Source of the DNA: Pseudomonas anuradhapurensis
GTDB lineage: Bacteria; Pseudomonadota; Gammaproteobacteria; Pseudomonadales; Pseudomonadaceae
Assembly: GCF_014269225.2 (NCBI RefSeq)
Contig: NZ_CP077097.1
Location: 4,723,001 to 4,787,000, forward strand
DNA: 64,000 bases
Direction of reading: 5' to 3'
Shown here: positions 9,862-18,640 of the stretch, piece by piece
How the letters are laid out: every line of letters starts with the position of its first letter
Position numbering within the stretch: position 1 is the stretch's first letter
The notes under the pieces: model-generated
Told to the model about the DNA's origin: nothing
Seen by the model: only the letters and a program-made list of their open reading frames with translations
Database searches by the model: none
Translations under genes and position numbers: made by a program

Positions 9862-10377
9862 ATGACGCACCACATCCGCGACGCCCTACCCACCGACGTG
9901 GCGGGCATCCTCGACATCTACAACGACGCGGTGCGCAACACCACGGCGATCTGGAACGAAACCCCGGTTGACCTGGGCAACCGCCAGGCCTGGTTCGAAT
10001 CACGGGCGCAGCAGGGCTACCCGATCCTGGTGGCGGTGGATGACAGCGGCGTGCTCGGCTATGCCTCGTTTGGCGACTGGCGGCCGTTCGAGGGCTTTCG
10101 CCATACCGTGGAACATTCGGTGTATGTCCGTGGCGACCAACGTGGCAAGGGCCTGGGGCCGCAGCTGATGGCGGCACTGATCGAACGCGCGCGGGATTGC
10201 GGCAAGCATGTAATGGTCGCGGCCATCGAGAGCGGCAATGCCGCGTCGGTGCGCCTGCACGAGCGGCTGGGCTTCGTGGTGACCGGGCAGATGCCGCAGG
10301 TGGGGGTGAAGTTTGGCCGCTGGCTGGACTTGACCTTCATGCAACTGGTGCTGAACCCAGGGGCTGAACCCAACTGA
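9862..10377 (+). CDS. GNAT N-acetyltransferase, methionine sulfoximine / phosphinothricin type
   Basis: GNAT-fold acetyltransferase of 171 residues, the usual length for the Pat/MddA group, which N-acetylates L-methionine sulfoximine, sulfone and phosphinothricin. The N-terminus (IRDALPTDVAGILDIYNDAV), the conserved VEHSVYVRGDQRGKGLG acetyl-CoA loop (about residues 85-105) and the SGNAASVRLHERLGF motif all fit. The gene follows urtE by 31 bp. In P. aeruginosa a homologue lies within the urease gene cluster, so an association with urea genes is not unusual. The natural substrate here is not established. Its 3' end overlaps a 40-bp tandem duplication (10351-10430). Confidence 0.85.
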   Translation: MTHHIRDALPTDVAGILDIYNDAVRNTTAIWNETPVDLGNRQAWFESRAQQGYPILVAVDDSGVLGYASFGDWRPFEGFRHTVEHSVYVRGDQRGKGLGPQLMAALIERARDCGKHVMVAAIESGNAASVRLHERLGFVVTGQMPQVGVKFGRWLDLTFMQLVLNPGAEPN

Positions 10378-10430
10378 TACGCCACGGGTGCTGAACCCGG
10401 GGGCTGAACTCAACTGATACGCCACGGGTG
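10351..10430. repeat. 40-bp tandem duplication across the acetyltransferase stop codon
   Basis: Units 10351-10390 and 10391-10430 are identical except at two positions (the 9th and 20th bases). The first copy contains the last codons and the TGA of the acetyltransferase gene. The unit length is not a multiple of three, so the second copy is untranslated. Confidence 0.9.
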
Positions 10431-10437
10431 CGCCCCC

Positions 10438-10551
10438 TGTAGGAGCGGCCTTGTGTCGCGATGGGCTGCAACGCAGCCCCGACAATCTTGATCCAGAGCG
10501 ACGATCAGGGGCTGCTTTGCAGCCCATCGCGACACAAGGCCGCTCCTACAG
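10438..10551. repeat. REP pair, GCGACACAAGG class
   Basis: Inverted units at 10438-10481 and 10508-10551, lying between the convergent ends of the acetyltransferase and cbpM genes, where they could serve as a shared terminator hairpin. Confidence 0.88.
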
Positions 10552-10580
10552 GGACCATCATCAGCCGTCCCTGCACCAGC

Positions 10581-10886
10581 TCACATCTGGATGAACCTGC
10601 CCAAGCGCTGCCTCAGCATGCTGTTCTCGCTACGCAACTGCCGCACCTCCTGCAACAGCTCCAGCGCCAGGGCCACCCCTTCCCACTCCAGCTCCAGCTC
10701 CTCGTGCAGCTTGGCCGCGCGTTTGGCCAGCAACGGTGCCTGATCGTCGAACAACCAGTCCTCCGGCGTTCGCCCGGAGGGTTCGACAATGCCGTGCTCG
10801 ACGATTTCGATCACGCAGTCAGCCGTGAGGTCGGCCTCCTGACACAAGGTACGCATGTCCAGTTGAACGATCAGGGTGCTGCTCAT
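10581..10886 (-). CDS. cbpM: Chaperone modulator CbpM
   Basis: Small cytoplasmic protein of 101 residues, the length of CbpM, which binds and inhibits the J-domain of CbpA. It has an early helical segment (TLCQEADLTADCVIEIVEHGIVEP, here residues about 12-37) typical of its MerR-like fold, a conserved EDWLFDD, and a long C-terminal helix. The start at 10886 (ATGAGC) lies three bases beyond the cbpA TGA; a GTG at 10892 is an alternative. The pair is transcribed cbpA-cbpM. Confidence 0.9.
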   Translation of the reverse strand: MSSTLIVQLDMRTLCQEADLTADCVIEIVEHGIVEPSGRTPEDWLFDDQAPLLAKRAAKLHEELELEWEGVALALELLQEVRQLRSENSMLRQRLGRFIQM

Positions 10887-10888
10887 GA

Positions 10889-11842
10889 TCACTTACTCCA
10901 TTGTGTCCTCGGGTTGAACGCAGCCTTCTCGGAAAGCTTGGTCCACAGTTCGCGGGCAGACTCGTCGGATGCTGGCGGCATGACCACTTTCAGTTGCGCG
11001 TAAAGGTTGCCACGCTCGCCACTCTTGTTGGCCAGGCCCTTGCCCGGTACGCGCAGACGCTGGCCGCTCTGGCTGTCGGGGCGGATGGTGAGGTTGATCT
11101 TGCCGTCCAGGGTCGGTACGGCCACCTTGGCGCCCAGTGCTGCCTCCCACGGTGCCAGTGGTACGGTAATGATCAAGTCATGACCTTCGACATCGAACAA
11201 CGGGTGCGGTGCCATGCGGATGGTCAGGAACAGGTCGCCGTTGGCCCCGCCTGCGCTGCCCGGCGCGCCCTGGCCCTTGAGGCGGATACGCTCGCCATCG
11301 GTCACCCCGGCCGGGATCTTCACGTTCAGGGTCTTGGTGGTGAAGCCGGTGCGCTGGCCCATCGCATTGGTCTGCGGCACCTGGAAGCTGATCTGCTTGG
11401 ACTCCTTGTTCAGGGTCTCTTCAAGGAATACCGCCAGTTCAAGCTCCACGTCCTGCCCTCGCCTGCCGGCACTGCGTTGCTGTTGCCGGGCGCCACCAAA
11501 GGGGTTGCCACCCCGGGCACCGAATATCGAACTGAAGAAGTCGGAAAAATCACCGCCCTCGAAGCCGCCGCCACCGCCACGGCTTTCCCAGCCCGGTGGC
11601 GCCTGGAACGGCCGGCCATGCTGGCCGCCGTACTTGCGGATTTCGTCGAACTCGGCACGTTTCTGCGCGTCGCCCAGCACTTCGTAGGCCTCGTTGGCCT
11701 CCTTGAATTTTTCCTCGGCGTCGCGCTCCTTGCTGACATCGGGGTGATACTTGCGCGCCAGCTTGCGGTACGCGGCCTTGATCGCCTTCTCGTCCGCCGT
11801 GGGCTCTACGCCAAGTATCTTGTAGTAGTCTTTGAAGTCCAT
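10889..11842 (-). CDS. cbpA: Curved-DNA-binding J-domain protein CbpA
   Basis: Type II DnaJ homologue, 317 residues. The J-domain is at residues 1-70 with the HPD motif at 33-35, followed by a Gly/Phe-rich linker ([30 protein letters not shown]) and a substrate-binding C-terminal domain. There is no zinc finger (no CxxCxGxG repeats), which separates CbpA from DnaJ. It stimulates Hsp70 ATPase and binds curved DNA. Co-transcribed with cbpM, its inhibitor. A short Hsp70-like gene is transcribed divergently 164 bp away. Confidence 0.95.
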   Translation of the reverse strand: MDFKDYYKILGVEPTADEKAIKAAYRKLARKYHPDVSKERDAEEKFKEANEAYEVLGDAQKRAEFDEIRKYGGQHGRPFQAPPGWESRGGGGGFEGGDFSDFFSSIFGARGGNPFGGARQQQRSAGRRGQDVELELAVFLEETLNKESKQISFQVPQTNAMGQRTGFTTKTLNVKIPAGVTDGERIRLKGQGAPGSAGGANGDLFLTIRMAPHPLFDVEGHDLIITVPLAPWEAALGAKVAVPTLDGKINLTIRPDSQSGQRLRVPGKGLANKSGERGNLYAQLKVVMPPASDESARELWTKLSEKAAFNPRTQWSK

Positions 11843-12006
11843 CTATGGATCACCAATGTGAATGTGCGTGTTGCCACTGAAGATAGGGCTCAAGCATAGC
11901 CTTTCAAGACCGCTTTGGGTTTGCTCCAGGGCAGATGACCGGTCTTGATTCTGTGGCCAACTGGCATACACTGCGCGGCCGTTTTGCCTCCGGAAGCTCA
12001 TTCCCC

Positions 12007-13278
12007 ATGTCTGACGTATCCCCGGCCCGCGCCCTGGGCATCGATTTTGGCACCTCCAACTCCACGGTTGGCTGGCACCGCCCGGGTGTCGAGTCGCTGA
12101 TTGCCCTGGAAGACGGCAAGATCACCTTGCCCTCGGTGGTGTTCTTCAACATCGAGGAACGTCGGCCGGTGTATGGCCGCCTGGCGCTGCACGAGTACCT
12201 GGAAGGCTATGAAGGGCGTCTGATGCGCTCGCTGAAAAGCCTGCTGGGTTCCAAGCTGATCAAGCACGATACCAGCGTGCTGGGCAGCGCCCTGCCGTTC
12301 AAGGACCTGCTGGGCATGTTCATCGGCGAGCTGAAGAAGCGCGCCGAGGCCACTGCCGGCCGTGAGTTCGAACAGGTAGTGCTGGGCCGCCCGGTGTTCT
12401 TCGTCGACGAAGACCCGGCCGCCGACCAGGAGGCCGAGGATACCCTGGCCGAAGTGGCGCGCAAGATCGGCTTCAAGGACGTGTCGTTCCAGTACGAGCC
12501 GATTGCCGCGGCCTTCGACTACGAGTCGGGCATCAGCCGCGAAGAGCTGGTGCTGATCGTCGATATCGGCGGTGGTACCTCGGACTTCACCCTGATCCGC
12601 CTGTCGCCCGAGCGCCACCTGGTTGCCGAACGGCAGAGCGACATCCTCGCCACCGGCGGCGTGCACATCGGTGGTACCGACTTCGACAAGCAACTGAGCC
12701 TGCAGGGCGTGATGCCGCTGTTCGGCTACGGCAGCCGCATGAAGAGCGGCGCGCTGATGCCCACCAGCTACCACCTCAACCTGGCCACCTGGCACACCAT
12801 CAACGCCCTGTACTCGCAGAAGTCGCAACTGGCCCTGGGCAGCATGCGCTACGACATCGAGGACACGCTGGGCATCGACCGCCTGTTCAAGCTGATCGAA
12901 GAGCGTGCCGGGCACTGGTTGGCGATGGAAGTGGAGGCCAGCAAGATCGAGCTGACGGAGCAGCAGAGCCGGCGCGTCGACCTCGGCCGCATCGAGCGCG
13001 AGCTGGGCGTGGACCTGTCCCGTACGTTGTTCGAGGCGGCTATCGAAGGGTTGCTCGAGCGCGTGCGTGGCAGCGTGAGCGAATTGCTGGCCAAGGCGGG
13101 TGTCAGCGAGACCCAGGTCGACACGGTGTTCTTCACCGGCGGTTCCAGCGGGATCCCGGCGCTGCGCAACAGCGTGGCGGCGATGCTGCCGAATGCGCGG
13201 CATGTGGAAGGCAACATCTTTGGCAGCATTGGCAGCGGGCTGGCCATCGAGGCACGCAAGCGCTACGGCGTGGCCTGA
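12007..13278 (+). CDS. Hsp70-like ATPase, YegD type
   Basis: Actin-fold ATPase of 423 residues. It has the phosphate-1 motif GIDFGTSNST (residues 11-20), phosphate-2 DIGGGTSDFTL and the adenosine motif FTGGSSGIPALRN, in the order seen in Hsp70. It is about 200 residues shorter than DnaK and has no canonical substrate-binding domain with a C-terminal EEVD-like tail. Its closest family is YegD/HscC-like. The ATG at 12007 starts the MSDVSPARAL segment directly before the phosphate-1 motif; the frame is open further upstream but that part shares nothing with the family. Divergent to cbpA-cbpM, which suggests but does not prove a chaperone partnership. Confidence 0.88.
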   Translation: MSDVSPARALGIDFGTSNSTVGWHRPGVESLIALEDGKITLPSVVFFNIEERRPVYGRLALHEYLEGYEGRLMRSLKSLLGSKLIKHDTSVLGSALPFKDLLGMFIGELKKRAEATAGREFEQVVLGRPVFFVDEDPAADQEAEDTLAEVARKIGFKDVSFQYEPIAAAFDYESGISREELVLIVDIGGGTSDFTLIRLSPERHLVAERQSDILATGGVHIGGTDFDKQLSLQGVMPLFGYGSRMKSGALMPTSYHLNLATWHTINALYSQKSQLALGSMRYDIEDTLGIDRLFKLIEERAGHWLAMEVEASKIELTEQQSRRVDLGRIERELGVDLSRTLFEAAIEGLLERVRGSVSELLAKAGVSETQVDTVFFTGGSSGIPALRNSVAAMLPNARHVEGNIFGSIGSGLAIEARKRYGVA

Positions 13279-13286
13279 TTGCTTTG

Positions 13287-13403
13287 GGGGCTGCTTTGCA
13301 GCCCATCGCGACACAAGGCCGCTCCTACAGGACCATGCCTCCACCTGGCTACGCGGTCCCTGTAGGAGCGGCCTTGTGTCGCGACGGGCCGCAAAGCGGC
13401 CCC
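13287..13403. repeat. REP pair, GCGACACAAGG class
   Basis: Inverted units at 13287-13330 and 13360-13403 between two convergent genes, one on each strand. Confidence 0.88.
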
Positions 13404-13410
13404 AGCCACC

Positions 13411-14418
13411 TCAGACCAACTCCGCCCGCTTCAGCTCGCTCTTCAGGTAGGCATAGTAGACCGGCCCCGCCACCACCCCCGGCAAGCCGAACGCCGCCTC
13501 GAACACCAGCATCGCCAGCAGCAATTCCCATGACTTGGCGCTGATCTGCCCGCCCACGATCCGCGCGTTGAGGAAATACTCGACCTTGTGGATGACGATC
13601 AGGTAACCCAGCGCCGCCGCCGCCACCCAGATCGACAGCGACAGGCCGACGATGGTGATCAGGGTGTTCGACATCAAGTTGCCGATCACCGGCAGCAGGC
13701 CGAGCAGGAAGGTCAGCACGATCAGCGTCTTTGTCAGCGGCAGGTGCACGTCGAACATCGGCAGCACCACCGCCAGGAAGATGCCGGTGAAGGTGGTGTT
13801 GAGCAGCGAGATCCTGATTTGCGCGAAGACGATGTTGCGAAACGCCTGCACCAGCAGGCTCAGGCGTTCGAACAGCGCCGCCGCCAGGGGTTTGCGCCGG
13901 GAAATGTCAGGGATGCGCTGCAAGGCGACGATGGCACCGAGGATCATGCCGATCAGCAAGGTGACGAACATGTGCGCCATGCCCTTGCCGACCAGTTGCA
14001 GGTCGCTCAGGTGGCTCTTGATCCAGTCACCGATGGCCACCTTGAACTCCGCCGCACTGGCCGGCAGGTAGCCTTCGATGAACGGCGGCAGCTGCCCGCG
14101 GGCACGCTCCACCAGGGCCATGAACTTGTCCAGCGAGGCACCGGGGTTTTCTGCCTCGTGCAGCAGGAAACTGAAGGCACCGGCGATGAGCAAGGCCAGG
14201 GTAATGACCACCAGTGTGCCAAGCAGTGCAACGGCCAGCCAGCGCGCGCGTTGCCCGGCAATCAGCGGCTGCAGCCGCGGGGTGAGCATGTTGACCAGCT
14301 CGAACACCAGCAGACCGGCCAGCAGGCTTGGCAGCAATTTCAGGGGCAACGCCAGCAACAGGCCGGCAAATACGATGATCCAGCTGGCCAGGGTGACCTG
14401 GCGGGGGGTGAAGGTCAT
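13411..14418 (-). CDS. AI-2E family (PerM-like) inner-membrane protein
   Basis: Integral membrane protein of 335 residues with about eight hydrophobic segments. N-terminal helices are at residues 10-40 and 62-87, a soluble region spans about 95-145, and a C-terminal block of helices carries the family motif LLGLLPVIGNLMSNT (about 235-250). The AI-2E family includes TqsA and PerM-like proteins and is linked to export of signals or ions, but the substrate of this member is unknown. Start chosen at the first ATG, MTFTPRQ. Confidence 0.8.
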   Translation of the reverse strand: MTFTPRQVTLASWIIVFAGLLLALPLKLLPSLLAGLLVFELVNMLTPRLQPLIAGQRARWLAVALLGTLVVITLALLIAGAFSFLLHEAENPGASLDKFMALVERARGQLPPFIEGYLPASAAEFKVAIGDWIKSHLSDLQLVGKGMAHMFVTLLIGMILGAIVALQRIPDISRRKPLAAALFERLSLLVQAFRNIVFAQIRISLLNTTFTGIFLAVVLPMFDVHLPLTKTLIVLTFLLGLLPVIGNLMSNTLITIVGLSLSIWVAAAALGYLIVIHKVEYFLNARIVGGQISAKSWELLLAMLVFEAAFGLPGVVAGPVYYAYLKSELKRAELV

Positions 14419-14489
14419 ACAGCCTCAACGGCAGACAACGGGAAAGACCCGCAGTCTGCCAGCGTTACGCTTGCAGGCATAGGCGCAGG

Positions 14490-14777
14490 TCATTTCTTCT
14501 TCAGACAGTCACTCATGAACGCCTTGCGCTCATCCCCCTTGAGGGCTTTGCTGGTGGCGTCAGCGTTGCAGGTTTTCATCTTCTCCTGCTGGGTTTGTGG
14601 CACCTCCTTCTTCAGGCAGGTGCTCATGAAGGCTTTGCGCTCATCGCCCTTCAGGGCCTTGGCGGTGGCGTCGGCGTTGCAGGTTGTCATCTTTTCCTGC
14701 TGCGCGGTCGTGGCAGCGAAGCCTTGGGCGCTGAACAACACCGCCAATACCAGTAAAGGGATCTGCAGCACTTTCAT
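14490..14777 (-). CDS. psiF: PsiF-family protein with two PsiF repeats
   Basis: Exported small protein, 95 residues. The signal peptide covers residues 1-21 (MKVLQIPLLV...GFA). The rest consists of two nearly identical units containing QQEKM(T/K)TCNADAT and ALKGDERKAFMS(T/D)CLKK, each with two cysteines. PsiF is a phosphate-starvation-inducible family of unknown biochemical role. The start at 14777 is chosen because AGGAGACCACTCC lies immediately upstream and it gives the signal peptide. The unit duplication is visible at the DNA level. No Pho box was identified upstream. Confidence 0.85.
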   Translation of the reverse strand: MKVLQIPLLVLAVLFSAQGFAATTAQQEKMTTCNADATAKALKGDERKAFMSTCLKKEVPQTQQEKMKTCNADATSKALKGDERKAFMSDCLKKK

Positions 14778-14840
14778 GGAGTGGTCTCCTTGGCTCCGCG
14801 CCCGATGCGCGGGGGTCGAGCTGAGTGTAGCCAAGAATTC

Positions 14841-15629
14841 TCAGCGCTTTGCCCGCGCCTGGCGACGGTATTGCTCGGGTGTGCATCCGGCCTGGCGCTG
14901 GAACATGGCGATGAACGCTGACGCGCTGCTGTAGCCAAGGTCGAAGGCGATGGCCTGGATCGGCAAGCCGGCTTCCAACGCATCGATGGCGCGCAGGAAA
15001 CGCAGGCGCAGGCGCCATTCGCCGAAACTGATGCCCAGTTCACGCAGGAACTGACGGGCCAGGGTACGTTCGCTGACATGCACCCGCGCAGCCCAGTCAG
15101 CCAGCGGGCGGTTGTCGCCGGGCTCGGCGGCAAGGGCATCGAGCACCTGGCGCAGACCTTCGCTGTGGGCCAACGGCAGGTAGCAGGCCTGGGTCGGTGC
15201 CAGCAGCAGTTGGTCGAGCAGCACCTGTACCAGGCGCTGGTCGCGCTCGCCCTCGGCTACCCGCAGGTCGCGCCGGGCGAAGTCGGCGAGGATGGCCTTG
15301 AGGATATCGCTGATGATCAGGCTGCACGGTTGCTGCGGCAAGGCGGTACACAGGCTGCGGTCCAGGTAGATCGAACGGTACACGATGGCGTGCGGGTTGT
15401 AGCAGCCATGCTCGGTATCGGGTGGTACCCACACCGCATACTGCGGCGGCGACAGGAAGCGTTGGCCGGCAACCTCCAGCTGCATCACGCCGTGGGCGGT
15501 GTAGTTGAGCTGGCCCCAGGTGTGGCGGTGCAAGGCACTGTGGGTGTCGGCACCGAATTCGTCGTGGCGGAAATACACCGGCGCCGGCAGTTGGGTGAAT
15601 TGGGGGAGGTCGAGGTATTTGCGCGGCAT
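14841..15629 (-). CDS. AraC-family transcriptional regulator
   Basis: DNA-binding regulator of 262 residues. The N-terminal cupin-like sensor (about residues 15-90, with HRHTWGQLNYTAHG and PPDTEHGCYNPH) is joined to a C-terminal double helix-turn-helix (about 165-260; SERTLARQFLRELGISF and IAFDLGYSSASAFIAMFQRQAGCTP are split across the two helices). The ATG at 15629 gives the typical MPRKYLDLPQ start. It is divergent from the DMT transporter gene, which it may regulate; that link is inference from position only. Confidence 0.9.
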   Translation of the reverse strand: MPRKYLDLPQFTQLPAPVYFRHDEFGADTHSALHRHTWGQLNYTAHGVMQLEVAGQRFLSPPQYAVWVPPDTEHGCYNPHAIVYRSIYLDRSLCTALPQQPCSLIISDILKAILADFARRDLRVAEGERDQRLVQVLLDQLLLAPTQACYLPLAHSEGLRQVLDALAAEPGDNRPLADWAARVHVSERTLARQFLRELGISFGEWRLRLRFLRAIDALEAGLPIQAIAFDLGYSSASAFIAMFQRQAGCTPEQYRRQARAKR

Positions 15630-15706
15630 GCTGACTGTTTCGCGGGGTGGGTTGTCTGGCTGGAAGTATAGGCTTGTAGACAGACAGTTGATAATGAGTG
15701 GCATCG

Positions 15707-15811
15707 GGGCCTGCTGCGCAGGCCATCGCGACACAAGGCCGCTGCTACACGGCACAGGCGATCTCGTATCGTAGCGGCCTTGTCTGGCGATGGCCGGCAA
15801 AGCAGCCCAAT
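15707..15811. repeat. Degenerate REP pair
   Basis: Weakened GCGACACAAGGCCGC-class units at 15707-15752 and 15773-15811 in the gap between the divergent AraC and DMT genes. Several base changes disrupt the stems. Confidence 0.7.
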
Positions 15812-15836
15812 CTGCCCGCAACGAGTATCTCGCTCC

Positions 15837-16709
15837 ATGAACTACCTCTTTCCGCTCACCGCCATCCTCATCTGGGCCGGTAACACGGTGGTCACCAAGA
15901 TGTCCGCCGGCGCCATCCACCCCGCCGAGATCGGCTTCTACCGCTGGCTACTGGCCGCCCTGTTGTTCACCCCGTTCCTGCTGCCCGCCGTATGGCGCAA
16001 CCGCACAGCCATCCGCCCGCACCTGGCCAAGGTGGCCGTGCTGGGCGTGCTCGGCATGGCGCTGTACCAGAGCCTGGCGTACTTCGCCGCCGGCATCACC
16101 AGTGCCACCAACATGGGCATCATCCTTTCGCTGATGCCGTTGATGGCGCTGGCGCTGTCCATCGCCGGGCTGGGCCAGCGGCTGAGCTACGGGGCCTTGC
16201 TGGGGGCCGTGGTGTCGTTCTTCGGTGTGCTTGAGGTGGTCAGCGCCGGTGACCCCGCCAGCCTGCTGGAGCAGGGCCTGAACAGCGGCGACCTGCTGAT
16301 GCTGGTGGCCACCCTGGCCTACGCGCTGTATAGCTTCCTGCTGAAGAAGTGGCAACTGCGCCTGCCACCGATGCAGTTGCTGTACCTGCAGGTGCTGGTG
16401 GCCATCGTCGTGCTGCTGCCGTTGTTCCTGCTGTCGGAAAAAACCGGCCTGAACAGCCGCAACATCGGGCTGGTGCTGTACGCCTGCGTGCTGGCCTCGA
16501 TGCTTGCGCCGTTGCTGTGGATGCAGGCGGTGCACCGCCTGGGGCCAAGCCGCACCACCTTGTTCTTCAATCTGCTGCCCCTGGTCACCGCAGTCATCGC
16601 CGCCGTGGCTCTCGGAGAGCAACTGGCCCGCTATCACCTGGTCGGCGGTGTGCTGACCCTGGCCGGCGTGCTGCTGGCCGAGCGCTGGACCACGCCGATT
16701 CGCCGCTAG
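15837..16709 (+). CDS. EamA/DMT-superfamily transporter
   Basis: Ten-helix exporter-like membrane protein of 290 residues consisting of two EamA halves (residues about 1-130 and 145-285). The first helix is MNYLFPLTAILIWAGNTVVTK with the family's WAG(N)T motif. Members export amino acids, nucleotides or other metabolites; the substrate cannot be read here. The start at 15837 gives the first helix directly, although no strong ribosome site is visible. Its TAG (16707-16709) overlaps the stop of the convergent lipase gene by two bases. Confidence 0.85.
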   Translation: MNYLFPLTAILIWAGNTVVTKMSAGAIHPAEIGFYRWLLAALLFTPFLLPAVWRNRTAIRPHLAKVAVLGVLGMALYQSLAYFAAGITSATNMGIILSLMPLMALALSIAGLGQRLSYGALLGAVVSFFGVLEVVSAGDPASLLEQGLNSGDLLMLVATLAYALYSFLLKKWQLRLPPMQLLYLQVLVAIVVLLPLFLLSEKTGLNSRNIGLVLYACVLASMLAPLLWMQAVHRLGPSRTTLFFNLLPLVTAVIAAVALGEQLARYHLVGGVLTLAGVLLAERWTTPIRR

Positions 16710-17596
16710 AGCCCGGCCGCCTTCAGCCGGGCGGCATGCTCGGTGAATAGCCGCACCGGCTCGGCAGCCTTGCCGATGGCCCCCAGGGACTGGTTGACGA
16801 TGTCCAGGTGATCGAGCGGGTAATCGTCGCCAATCACTTGCCCAAGGTGCGAGCTGAAGCGCCCGACCATGCCATCGCACTGGCCCTTTTCCTTGCTGAA
16901 ACTGCGCGCGAACAGGCGGCAGAAGTAGCTGCTGCCATCGAAACGGTTGCGTCCCCGGTCGGTCAGGCCAGGTTGCAAGGTGCCGGACCAGGAGTAATAG
17001 CGTACGCCATCGACCTGATAGGCCCCTTCCCCGCCCCAGGTATCTGGCAGCCCCTGTGGATAAGCCTGGTTGAAGCGCGCCACCCCGCTGCTGGTCAGCG
17101 CCTGGTGCGAGGCGTGCACATCCACCGGCAGCGGGTCGCGGCGCCAGCTGGTTTCCAGCCACACCAGCAGCACGGCAATACCGTGCAGCAAGGCCTTGAG
17201 CAAACGCCCCTGGGGCGAATCACCCGGTGCCATGCGCTCCAGCCAGTCAGCCAGCTCCGAGCCATGGTTGGGCCCCGCCACCGACGTGACCGACGCCACA
17301 CGGTCGGGGCGCCTGGCTGCAGCGTAGCGTGCGTCCAGCGCACCTTGGCTGTGGCCAATGAGGTTGACCTTTTCGGCATTGCTGCGCTGGCAGATGTCTT
17401 CGATGATCGCCAGCAGCTGCTCGCCGCGCACCTCGCTGCAATGCAGTGGCGAAACCTGCACCGGGAACACCTGCGCCCCGCCCTTGCGCAGTGCCGGCAC
17501 AATGCCGAACCAGTAGGGGTAGAGCACCACCCGCACGAACCCCAGCATGCCCGGCACCAGCACCAACGGGTATCGCGTGGTCAATTCCTGTGGCAT
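16706..17596 (-). CDS. Alpha/beta-hydrolase, bacterial lipase family I, without signal peptide
   Basis: Triacylglycerol lipase-like hydrolase of 296 residues, similar in layout to Pseudomonas LipA/LipC. It has an oxyanion segment YPLVLVPGMLGF (residues 9-20), the nucleophile elbow GHSQG with Ser83, and the likely acid and base in CDGMV (Asp241) and LDHLDIVNQ (His263). Two cysteines (226 and 240) sit where secreted lipases form a disulfide. Unlike those, the protein begins directly at the catalytic fold (MPQELTTRYPLV) with no signal peptide, so it may act in the cytoplasm. No Lif foldase gene is adjacent. Substrate chain length is unknown. Confidence 0.85.
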   Translation of the reverse strand: MPQELTTRYPLVLVPGMLGFVRVVLYPYWFGIVPALRKGGAQVFPVQVSPLHCSEVRGEQLLAIIEDICQRSNAEKVNLIGHSQGALDARYAAARRPDRVASVTSVAGPNHGSELADWLERMAPGDSPQGRLLKALLHGIAVLLVWLETSWRRDPLPVDVHASHQALTSSGVARFNQAYPQGLPDTWGGEGAYQVDGVRYYSWSGTLQPGLTDRGRNRFDGSSYFCRLFARSFSKEKGQCDGMVGRFSSHLGQVIGDDYPLDHLDIVNQSLGAIGKAAEPVRLFTEHAARLKAAGL

Positions 17597-17717
17597 GGCC
17601 AGCCCCTTTCCGTGGACGACCGACCCACACTACAGCGGCCCTGATGAACAGCGCAATCGAACTCTGGCCACCCGCTGCGGTTCCAAAGCCAACAGACCCT
17701 TTGCAAGGAGCGGGACC

Positions 17718-18059
17718 ATGTACAAGCAGACCCTGGCAATCCTCCTGGCTAGCGCCACCCTCGCCGCCTGTGGCAGCCGCCCGGAAAACCCCGTGGATTA
17801 CGTCACCTACCGCGACGAACCGCTGGTCAAGCAGGTGGAAAATGGCATGACCATGCAGAAGGTCATCGCTATCGGCGGTAGCCCATCCAACGTGACCGAC
17901 CTGCCTCACGGCGGTACCTGCAATGACTACATCCTCAACCGCGACGGCCACCAGCAGCCCTACTACGTGCGCTTCGACGCCACTGGCCATGTCGATGCCA
18001 AAGGCTTCAAGACCTGCAAGCAACGCCAGGAAGACAGCGACGCCGCCCACGGCGCATGA
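17718..18059 (+). CDS. osmE: OsmE-like outer-membrane lipoprotein
   Basis: Lipoprotein of 113 residues. The lipobox LAAC ends at Cys18 after a short hydrophobic signal, followed by a SmpA/OmlA-type domain (VENGMTMQKVIAIGGSPS, about residues 41-58, and NDYILNRDGHQQPYYVRFD split later). OsmE is an osmotically inducible lipoprotein of the envelope. AAGGAGCGGG precedes the ATG at 17718 at the correct distance. Osmotic or RpoS control is known for the family but no promoter was assigned here. The following ferritin-like gene starts within 50 bp. Confidence 0.88.
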   Translation: MYKQTLAILLASATLAACGSRPENPVDYVTYRDEPLVKQVENGMTMQKVIAIGGSPSNVTDLPHGGTCNDYILNRDGHQQPYYVRFDATGHVDAKGFKTCKQRQEDSDAAHGA

Positions 18060-18106
18060 CACCCACAGGACACGCCATGACCACCTTGATGCTTTCGGAG
18101 ATGAAT

Positions 18107-18637
18107 ATGACTGCGATTGAACTGACCGATGTGCAAACCCTACGCCAGCGTGCCCGCCAGCACGTCGAGAACGGCGCCGTGACCGAGGGCTACCACGCCG
18201 ACCGTGAGCGCATCATCCGCCTGCTCAACGAAGCCCTGGCGACCGAACTGGTGTGCACGCTGCGCTACAAGCGCCACTACTTCATGGCTTCGGGGGTGAA
18301 AGCCAGCATAGCGGCCGAAGAATTCCTGGAGCATGCCAACCAAGAAGCCGAACACGCCGACAGGCTCGCCGAGCGTATCGTGCAGCTGGGCGGCGAACCG
18401 GACTTCAACCCGGACAACCTCAGCAAGAACTCGCACGCCCAGTACGTGGCGGGTACCACGCTGAAGGAGATGGTGTTGGAGGACCTGGTGGCAGAGCGCA
18501 TCGCCATCGACAGCTACCGCGAGATCATCCAGTACATCGGTGACAAGGACCCGACCACGCGGCGGATCTTCGAGGACATCCTGGCCCAGGAAGAAGAACA
18601 CGCGGACGATATGTCCGATCTGCTGCAAGGGCTGTAA
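18107..18637 (+). CDS. Ferritin-like / bacterioferritin-type protein
   Basis: Four-helix-bundle diiron protein of 176 residues. Candidate iron ligands are in LNEALATELVCTLRYKRHYF (residues about 38-57), an EHANQEAEHAD segment (about 79-89) and EEEHADDM near the C-terminus, the ExxH pattern of ferritins. Probable role is iron storage or protection from oxidative stress. Several ATGs are in frame; 18107 is chosen because GGAG at 18097-18100 is well placed and conserved sequence begins there, with 18077 (preceded by AGGA) a real alternative adding ten residues. Just downstream of osmE. Confidence 0.82.
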   Translation: MTAIELTDVQTLRQRARQHVENGAVTEGYHADRERIIRLLNEALATELVCTLRYKRHYFMASGVKASIAAEEFLEHANQEAEHADRLAERIVQLGGEPDFNPDNLSKNSHAQYVAGTTLKEMVLEDLVAERIAIDSYREIIQYIGDKDPTTRRIFEDILAQEEEHADDMSDLLQGL

Positions 18638-18640
18638 TTG

